Below, one piece after another: positions 57,560 through 64,000 of a stretch of DNA of 64,000 bases. Numbering within the stretch: the stretch's first letter is position 1; each line of letters begins with the position of its first letter. Source of the DNA: Sequoia sempervirens. Lineage: Eukaryota; Streptophyta; Pinopsida; Cupressales; Cupressaceae. The notes beneath the pieces are model-generated. The model saw nothing but the letters and a program-made list of their open reading frames with translations, had not been told where the DNA came from and searched no databases. Both the position numbers and the translations under genes were made by a program. Location of the stretch: assembly GCA_007258455.2 (NCBI GenBank), contig VDFB02047230.1, forward strand, positions 161,146,635 through 161,210,634, given 5' to 3'.

Positions 57560-58808
57560 TTACATATTTACATGGGTATGGAAAGCAAGCTTAATTGAAT
57601 ACTTTCAAGTGGATTTCGTTCACTAGAATTCCTAGCGCTTCTTTTTCCATAGTCTCTAACTTGTATGTGTTGTGTTCCTTGCATTGAATTATTCTAAATG
57701 GGCCTTCCTAGAGGCTATCAAACTTCCCATGTTTACCTGACTTTACGACCCTTTCGTTATATTTTAGCATCAAGTCTCTGCACTTTAGGCCTTGGTCGGG
57801 CGTTTTCTTATCAAACCACCTTTTAATCACTTGTTTGCGGTTAGTCATGGCGGTCAAGTACTTTTCCCTTTTCTCCTATACTTCTAGCAACTTAGCTAAC
57901 TGCACCTCCATTGCACCATTCCATTCTACTTTGATGGACTTTAGTAATTGCAAGGCCAAAATCTCCATAGAGATAGGCAATAACGCCTCTTTTCCATAAA
58001 CTAGCTCATACAACAAAGTCTTGAGGACTCACTTTCGAATTATGTGGTTCGCTCAGAGTGTTTTTCAAAAAAAAAATTCCACTCTCTTTGATATTCTAAC
58101 CCAACTCTTTTGAGAAGTCAGACCAGATTCTTGTTTGTTGATTCGACTAAGCCATTCCCCTGCGGGTAATAATTTGACAATGTTTTAATGAATATGTTGT
58201 AAGTGTGAATTGACTTACCTTGGATCCTAGGAAATCTTTAGCATTGTTGGAGATGATAGTTTTGGGTGGACCAAATCTCGTCACCAGTTCCTCTAGGAAG
58301 TCCACTATCTCTGCCTTTGTCGCATTCTTGAGTGGCATGACCACGATACATCTTGTGAAGTAGTCTATGGTCATTAAGATCCATTTATGTCCTACACTGG
58401 AGGCTGGGTTGATCATTCTAGTGAAGTATAAACCCCATTATGTGAATGGCACATCAACCACTATTGGATTGAGAGGCATTATGAAATTATTTCTTCTTCC
58501 AACGAAGAACTGACATCCTTTGCAAGTTTGCACAAGGAGTAGGAATCATTGAATAGCGTCGGCCAAAAGTACCCCACGCACATGATTTTGATGGTGGTTG
58601 TTTTTGCGGAGAAATTCCTGCCTATGGGACTATTGTGGTAAGTGTCAAGGATTTTTTTTGCTTGTTCTATGGTAACACAATGCAATAGAATTTCGTTGAA
58701 ATTTCTCTTGAACAGGATCCCTTCAATGAGCATGAATCTGTTGCTTTGCAACCAGTAGAATCTCCTCTTCTGAGAAGGAAGGCTTGATGGATACTTTCCT
58801 ATATACAT
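57560..58808 (-). pseudogene. Tat-type integrase
   Basis: Minus strand. The zinc-binding part runs LLHCVTIEQAKKILDTYHNS and VGYFWPTLFNDSY (near 58690-58540). The core begins INPASSVGHKWILMTIDYFT (first Asp, near 58355). The second Asp position reads IISNNAKDF, with Asn in place of Asp (G-to-A on the coding strand). The core end is frame-shifted (58150). The tail continues past 58000 with LVYGKEALLPISMEI, FDKKTPDQGLKCRDLML and HNTYKLETMEKEALGI to about 57580. Several TAG/TAA stops. Inactive. Confidence 0.85.
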
Positions 58809-58868
58809 GAGCCTTACTCTGTTTGCCAGCCAACAACCTTCAGACTCTGACTCATTTGTTAGGACTAG

Positions 58869-60180
58869 TTATAGCTGCTCTTCTTCGGGGGCCATTTCTT
58901 CCTCATGTGCAAGATACTCACAGAATCTTCTTCCTTGAACAGTTTTGGTAGGCTTGACCTCTATGTCGTACTCAAGGATCTTGGTAATCCAATTGACTCT
59001 TTTCTTGGTGATTTCTTCCTCCATGATGTATTCGCGTACACTAGAATGTGCAACATAGAAAATCACCTTGTTCCAGGAGATTAGGTGTCAAAACTTCTTG
59101 AGCCCCTTAACTATGGAAAACACCCACCTCTCTACAAATTTGTAGTTTGTTTCATATTCCTTTAGGGTTTATGAGTGAAATGCTATCAGATTTTCCCCTT
59201 GCCCTCATCATCTTTCTGAGGTAAGATAGTAGCAATGCTTGAATTGCTATGGACTACATACATTATGAAGTCCTTTAATAAGTCTGGGTTAACCAAAACA
59301 TGAGCGGAGGAGATAACATCTTTGAATTTGAAAGTCTCTGGCTTCTTTTGTCCATTTGAATATTTGATCCTTTTTCAATATTAGGGTAATTGGCTTGATT
59401 ATTCCTGCAAAATTAGGAATAAATTTGCTAACAAAATTTACCTTTCCTAAGAAGGACTAAATGCCTTTCTTGTTGACCGAAAGAGGGAGCTCCTTGATTG
59501 CTTTCACCTGCTCCAGATCAATTGAAATTCCTTCTTTGGAGACAATGTGCCCTAGTAGTTTTCCTTGCGGTACTCCAAAGAAATTTTTTTTGGGTTCATG
59601 GATATCCTAAACTCTTGGCATTTCTTGAACACCATCTCAAGGTGGTCAAAATGATCATCCTTGGATTTGGAGAACACCGTCAAATCATCCAAATAGATTA
59701 GGATAATCTTGTTGATTAATTCACTGAAAGCAATATCCATTGCCCACTGGAAGGTAGCTCCTGCATTGGAGAGGCCAAATGACATCTTAGCATATGTGAT
59801 TGTAACTAGAGAATCCATCTAACAGGGAAAACATCTCGGATCCTGCCATTGTTTGTAGGATTGACTCCATTGAGGGTAGCGGGTAATGATCCTTCAGGGA
59901 TTCTTTGTTTAGGTCTCGAAATTCCACACATAGGTGAATATCTCTATTTTTCTTTCAAACCAAGACCAAATTGGATACCGACATGCTATGCTTGATTGAG
60001 AAGACAATCCACGACTGGATTAGCTTTGTTAATTTTTGTGCCATTAGTGCTTCAATCTTGGGATTGATTGGTCTTTGTTTTTGGCAGACAAGCTTTGCAC
60101 CTTCCACCAACTCTATCATGTGCTGAATTATATCGGGATCATATCCCCTGAGGTCGTCGTATGACCAGGCCACCACTCCA
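58869..60180 (-). pseudogene. Tat-type reverse transcriptase and RNase H
   Basis: Minus strand. The lead-in VAWSYDDLRGYDPDIIQHM and KIEALMAQKLTKLIQS (60176-60000) is the normal entry to gypsy RT. Then RDIHLCVEFRDLNKESLKDH, a damaged middle (frameshift and loss around 59820), MSFGLSNAGATFQWAMD, and the catalytic IYLDDLTVFSKSKDDHFDH near 59700. RNase H-side text follows: FLRKVNFVSKFIPNFAGII, then ITKKRVNWITKILEYDIEVK (near 58990). Numerous stops, mostly TAG/TAA. Confidence 0.88.
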
Positions 60181-60689
60181 TATTTATCACAAAAGTCGAT
60201 AAGCCTTTCTTTATTGTGATGCGGGATGTCCTTCCCGACTTTGAGCTTTCTTCCATTTTTGACCTATAAGTCTGCATAATCACTTTTGTTTTCTACAAAC
60301 TTCTATTTGTCATTCCTTGCATCATCACAATTGAAAATATTTTTGATCATGACCAATCCTTTTGGAAGCTTGTTGGATTTTAGCTAGATGATCTATCCTT
60401 CATAGTATTCAACAATCTTTGGTTGAATTCAGTCAAAAAATTCACCTGACTACTGGATGAATGAGGAAATGTGTTCATCGCTGTCAAACACTTGCCAGCT
60501 TTGGTCATTGTCTGGAATCGTCAATCGAACTATTATTCGTACAAAGTGTTTGTTGTGAATGAGATCGGAGGTAGGATCAAACTGAGACCCAATTGACACC
60601 ATGCGATTTGCATTTGTATTATGTTCTCAGGACATGGTCTGAATGTTGAAGGATTCAAAACCCTCAATCAGGTCCCAAAATCAGTGTCT

Positions 60690-61130
60690 ATAGGATCGCA
60701 TGCAAACATTCTTGGCCATAGCGGTTCCCTAGACTTGATTGACTACTAGTTTAGAATCTTCGAACACCATTAATTGCTTAATTCCCATCTATTCTGCAAG
60801 GTTGATACCTTGCACTAATCCTTCATATTCAACTTCATTGTTTGAGTAGGAAAACTGGAAGCAGAAAGACCTTAGTTTTTTTTCATTCTATGGGGATATT
60901 AAACATATCCCAACTCTTGCACCATTCTTGCATCTTGCTCCTTTGAAGTGCAACTTCCATAGTTCTGAGGCTTGATCACCTTCGAATTTTTTGACAACCT
61001 TAGCGAGCACTTCATCTTCATCATAGATGACATAGGTGTCCAGCCCAATAGCATGGTAGTTTCCAAAAGGGTCAGTATCTATATGTTCGCTCAAGAGAAC
61101 ATCTTCTTGATCATTATAGTCTTTGGTCAC
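60690..61130 (-). pseudogene. RNase H domain located between protease and RT
   Basis: Minus strand, one frame with point stops: LWKLHFKGARCKNGARVGI, FQFSYSNNEVEYEGLVQGI, MGIKQLMVFEDSKLVVNQV. These are the three blocks of the additional (archaeal/plant-type) RNase H of Tat elements; the first catalytic Asp is Lys here (FKGA for FDGA), while Glu (EVEYE) and Asp (FEDS) remain. The same frame then continues through a linker of about 170 codons into RT. In described Tat elements this domain usually lies after RT-RNase H, so the place before RT is notable. Identification strong, functional state dead. Confidence 0.78.
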
Positions 61131-61249
61131 TTTTTCATCTTCTAGTAGCTCAATGCATTACATTTCTTGCTTAGTGATAGAGGTGTGCGCGACTTCAAAA
61201 TTGGTCATGGCTTCAATGACTACATGTTCCAAGTGTAAAGATTCAGATT

Positions 61250-61760
61250 CTATCTTCATCTTTGCACCATGCTTGGTTCTAAGGATCAAATGTGACTAGT
61301 CCAGGGATAGGTATCCACCCACTTTTGAAGTAAATTCTTGGGATAGGCAGAGGCTGGACATGGGGGGAACATCTATGATCATAGTGTCTTGTGACACTGT
61401 GATACTAGGGAAAGAAAATAGAGTCAAGGGGAGTGCTTTGATGACACCTATGGTTTTGACTCTATTTCCATCAAGCTGCATCACTCTTATTTTTAAGGGT
61501 TCATAATTGAGTCCTAAGGCTTCAGCTATTTGTTTAGGCATAACTGCGGTGTTGGCACCGAAATCAATCATGGCATTGTGTAATAATTTCTCCCCTATAA
61601 TGAGAGTTAAGAAGAAGGGTTGAGGATTCAGCTTATCTCTTACTTCAGCGGGGGCTTCTGTTATGTTGTTTGTAAGAACTTTGGTAGAAGACGTTTGATT
61701 AAAAAACCTTATTTTGGGCAATTGTTCTATTGGCGTTGCACTTACATCCTCTCAAAGAGC
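61250..61760 (-). pseudogene. Tat-type aspartic protease
   Basis: Minus strand, 61721-61296 without stop. Active site AMIDFGANTAVMPKQIAEALG: the usual D-S/T-G-A has Phe for Ser/Thr (explained by C-to-T). Continues with MQLDGNRVKTIGVIKALPL and IDVPPMSSLCLSQEF, wording characteristic of plant gypsy proteases. TAG at 61293. Inactive but clearly recognisable. Confidence 0.88.
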
Positions 61761-63498
61761 CTTCTGTAATAGCATCTTTTGTTCCTAGATGGCTAGAATA
61801 TCCCACTGAGACACATTAGCAGATGATTTCTTCAATTGTTCCACCACATGGAATGGTGGCAGATTTGAAGGTTTTGCTCCTTAGCTCTTGTTATAACATT
61901 ATCCTTCCATGGCTGATATTGCGACATCACTATGGAGGCACTAGGTATCTGGTCAAGAGTACCTTTAGGTTGCAGACTAACTAGTTGTGGGACAAATGGT
62001 TCACCCATGAATCTTCTCTTAGAGTGAGTATTATAGTTAGATTTTACTTGCGACATCTTAGATGCAGATGTATCATTGGAAAACATCACTTCTTCTTCTT
62101 CTTCTTCTTCCATCCATGAGAAGAATGTGTGGTCGGGAACGATGTTCGCTTCTTGCTCTAGTGACATCCCTTGCATTTGCGTGGTGAGTATCGCATTGTC
62201 TATTTGTGAAGAGGTATACACATAGCTTCCAAGTTCTAACATTGTGGCTTGGCTGTGTTGCTTTGCCACCTTTTGTTGTAGGTTGTTGCGTGGGAAATTT
62301 TAAGGCATATGTGAATCACCACAATGGAAGCACCAGGGATTGGTGTCATCCACTAAGTTGTTTTGTCCTGTAGTCAACTCTTTGTTTGAAATTAGATTAG
62401 CGCTATGTAGCAAAGTGGGTATCGGTACCATTTGATTTGTTGTTTGTGCTTGCAGATTTGTCTGAGTGCCTCCTTGGAACTGGTTTTGTTGGTAAGAGGA
62501 CCTTCCACTTTGATAATTCTGATAGGTAGGCTTTAGAGGTATGACCTGGTTGCGCTTGACAACGGTTATCTTGTTGACAATAGTTTGCAACATTTCCTTG
62601 AATTCACTCGTCTCCTCCTTTGAAGAGCCAGATGTAGGTGCAACATTTTGCGGTGTGCTTAGATATGTGTACATGGATTGGGGAGGAGCTGGTGCACTGG
62701 TAGAAGGCATCTCTTGAGTAGGAACCAATATTTTCAAAAATATGGGGATGATGGGCTGAGGCGAAAACTTCTCGACATCTATCAAATTGCTTTTTTCTTT
62801 AACAGCAATGCTATATGCGTATGGTACTGTGGTTTCACCTAGAGACTGGATCATCATTGAGATGTTGGGATTGATGGCCTTTAGGTAGAAAATGAATGCC
62901 AGATCTCACAACATACATATATCAACTTGAATCCTCTGCCAACTTGTATGGAACCGAGCATTGAAGTCAGCCATGGCTTTATGTGGGGCCCGCTTTATGA
63001 CCGACAACTGATAATATGGTGATGATCAGTCTCCTTCATTTGAGAACCTTTGATAAAAGGGCTCCCCGAGCTCATCCCAGGTATTGATAGCATTTTCTTG
63101 TAATGTGCGGTACCAATCCAGTGCCTTGCCCATGAAAGAGGCGGCAAGCCGCCTTAATGCCACATTTTGGGCTATAACCCATGTACAAGGCATACATCTG
63201 CAACATCTTGCGAATGTTCGAATGGTGTTCTTGAGCCATTTCTAGTGAATTTAGGTATGGCCTTTAGGGTAGAAATTGTGGTAGCGGCCCAAATGATAGA
63301 CGCTATTGGTACAACAAGAGGGTTTCTGGCATCCCATGCCACATAATTTCTATTAGCGGTTGACAACATGGCTAGTGAAAAGGGAGGGGGAAGCAAAACA
63401 TTTACTAATTGGGTTGTGAGCTGTACGGTCCCTAATGGTGGTACTAATAAACCAGGATTATTTTTTGTTTGGGACCTAGTAACAAGCCAATGGCTCAT
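61761..63498 (-). pseudogene. Tat-type gag
   Basis: The minus-strand frame begins near 63498 (MSHWLVTRSQTKNNPGLLVP). The retrotransposon gag domain is readable in another frame at 63150-62900: LRRLAASFMGKALDWYRTL, NTWDELGEPFYQRF, APHKAMADFNARFHTSWQRI. Then come ISMMIQSLGETTVPYAYSIA and a Pro/Gln-rich linker. The zinc knuckle is damaged: WCFHCGDSHMP then stop (62300). The tail (62269-61832) holds a run of Glu (MEEEEEEEV) and ends with the phrase FHVVEQLKKSSANVSQWDIL in another frame, the usual lead to protease. Confidence 0.82.
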
Positions 63499-63531
63499 AC
63501 ACCCTTCAAAAAATTTGATTCATTAAGCTCA

Positions 63532-63550
63532 GTCCCACTGGGCGTGCCAA
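63532..63550 (-). other. Primer-binding site of the giant element (Arg-tRNA-like)
   Basis: On the minus strand TTGGCACGCCCAGTGGGAC, resembling the TTGGCGCCCACCGTGGGGC-like sites of Ogre/Tat elements that pair with Arg tRNA (from memory, unconfirmed). It lies 13 bases after the LTR end at 63564. Confidence 0.6.
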
Positions 63551-63563
63551 GAAAAAGAAAAAT

Positions 63564-64000
63564 TGTTGATGCCAAAAATTGGCAAGGTAACAGCCCTTTG
63601 TGGGAAACTCAGTTTATGGGGGACCTATTGCACTAAACTAAGTGACCTTCAGATTTTTAAAGAAGCCGATTTCTTTTGTGAATGGGGTTTTGGAATGGAA
63701 AACGAAAGAAGATATAGAATAAATAATCTAACTAAGGTGATACGCCCGAATTTATATGAAAAGCACAATAAACCTATCTTTTGGATATAGTCTAAGGGTC
63801 TGCTTAGCAATTTACCATGTCCTAGAATAACATAAATTAAGGATTTTAGTATAAACAACTCATTCAGTGACAAAATAATAATCACACCCATTTATTGAAA
63901 AGAAGAGTTAGAAGACATGATCTAAACCAACAAACTTGCATTCAAATTATAGAAGTACGACAAATAAACCATTAAAACAACAATGGAACAAAATATAGTT
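63564..64000 (-). mobile_element. 5' LTR of the giant element, cut by window end
   Basis: Near-identical to 37649-38085. The minus-strand LTR ends GGCATCAACA at 63564. It continues beyond 64000. Small frames seen in it are shared by both copies and are not genes. Confidence 0.85.

Larger units (their letters stand above)
37649..64000 (-). mobile_element. Giant Tat-type Ty3/gypsy element with extra ORFs, right end outside window
   Basis: Matching LTRs bound it: 63564-64000 and beyond (5' LTR in element sense) and 37649 to about 38085 (3' LTR). Both sit in the same orientation and start TGTTGATGCC / TATTGATGCC with long near-identity. In element sense the order is PBS, gag, protease, RNase H, RT, RNase H, integrase, an antisense ORF, and a very long sense ORF. 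Subtracting the nested chromovirus (7.65 kb) and the LTR at 50.6-55.1 kb leaves about 14 kb, suitable for a Tat/Ogre-class element. Tat-type placement rests on the Arg-tRNA-like PBS, the extra RNase H and pol wording. Decay is mainly point stops with a few frameshifts. Confidence 0.82.

Overview
This is plant nuclear DNA, most likely from a gymnosperm and probably a conifer (inference). It is AT-rich and almost gene-free. It is packed with nested, decayed Ty1/copia and Ty3/gypsy retrotransposons, an LTR family starting TGTAATGTCCCC, long microsatellites, and a PLS-type PPR pseudogene. No CRISPR, bacterial operon or convincing tRNA/rRNA gene is seen. The only gene piece that looks intact is the 3' part of a beta-1,3-galactosyltransferase (GT31) at 17.56-18.65 kb, four clean exons with consensus splice sites.

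Layout. 0-2.6 kb: copia-type LTRs in minus orientation, one abutting a broken SAR1 GTPase exon, then a PPR pseudogene. 3.98-5.72 kb: a solo LTR with a 5-bp target duplication. 6.4-7.6 kb: decayed tandem repeats. 7.73-10.72 kb: a TIR-bounded non-autonomous DNA element with two polypyrimidine tracts. 11.0-16.0 kb: a dead Tork/Tnt1-like copia with a truncated 5' LTR. 16.7-17.2 kb: a LINE RNase H relic. 17.6-18.7 kb: the galactosyltransferase. 19.5-19.8 kb: a foldback of 29-bp repeats. 21.6-31.0 kb: a decayed pogo/Tigger-like transposase (23.7-26.35 kb) between repeat arrays that point one way on its left and the opposite way on its right, broken by microsatellites and a probable solo LTR. 31-33.2 kb: simple repeats. 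34.0-35.3 kb: a 300-bp-arm palindrome and a 0.5-kb tandem duplication. 35.3-37.2 kb: a chromovirus relic with a doubled chromodomain.

From 37.65 kb past the window end lies one very large minus-strand gypsy element of the Tat type. Read right to left: 5' LTR, primer-binding site, gag, protease, an RNase H, RT-RNase H, integrase. It then carries two extra coding units between integrase and 3' LTR: a plus-strand (antisense) ORF of 213 codons with its own TATA box, and a sense-strand additional ORF of roughly 1,400 codons with an acidic/low-complexity middle and a long coiled coil. That additional ORF has been split twice: by an unusual ~4.4-kb plus-strand LTR (50.6-55.1 kb) with arrays of short motifs, and by a complete 7.65-kb chromovirus (40.42-48.07 kb, target duplication ATACA). 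The extra ORFs and the RNase H placed before the RT are the most unusual content.

Decay pattern. In the retroelements most breaks are in-frame stops explained by C-to-T change (CAG to TAG, CAA to TAA, CGA to TGA), the expected mark of deamination of methylated cytosine in silenced plant transposons. The 7.65-kb chromovirus has 14 in-frame stops (13 TAG) and no evident frameshift. All boundaries and identities were judged by eye; none was confirmed by database search.
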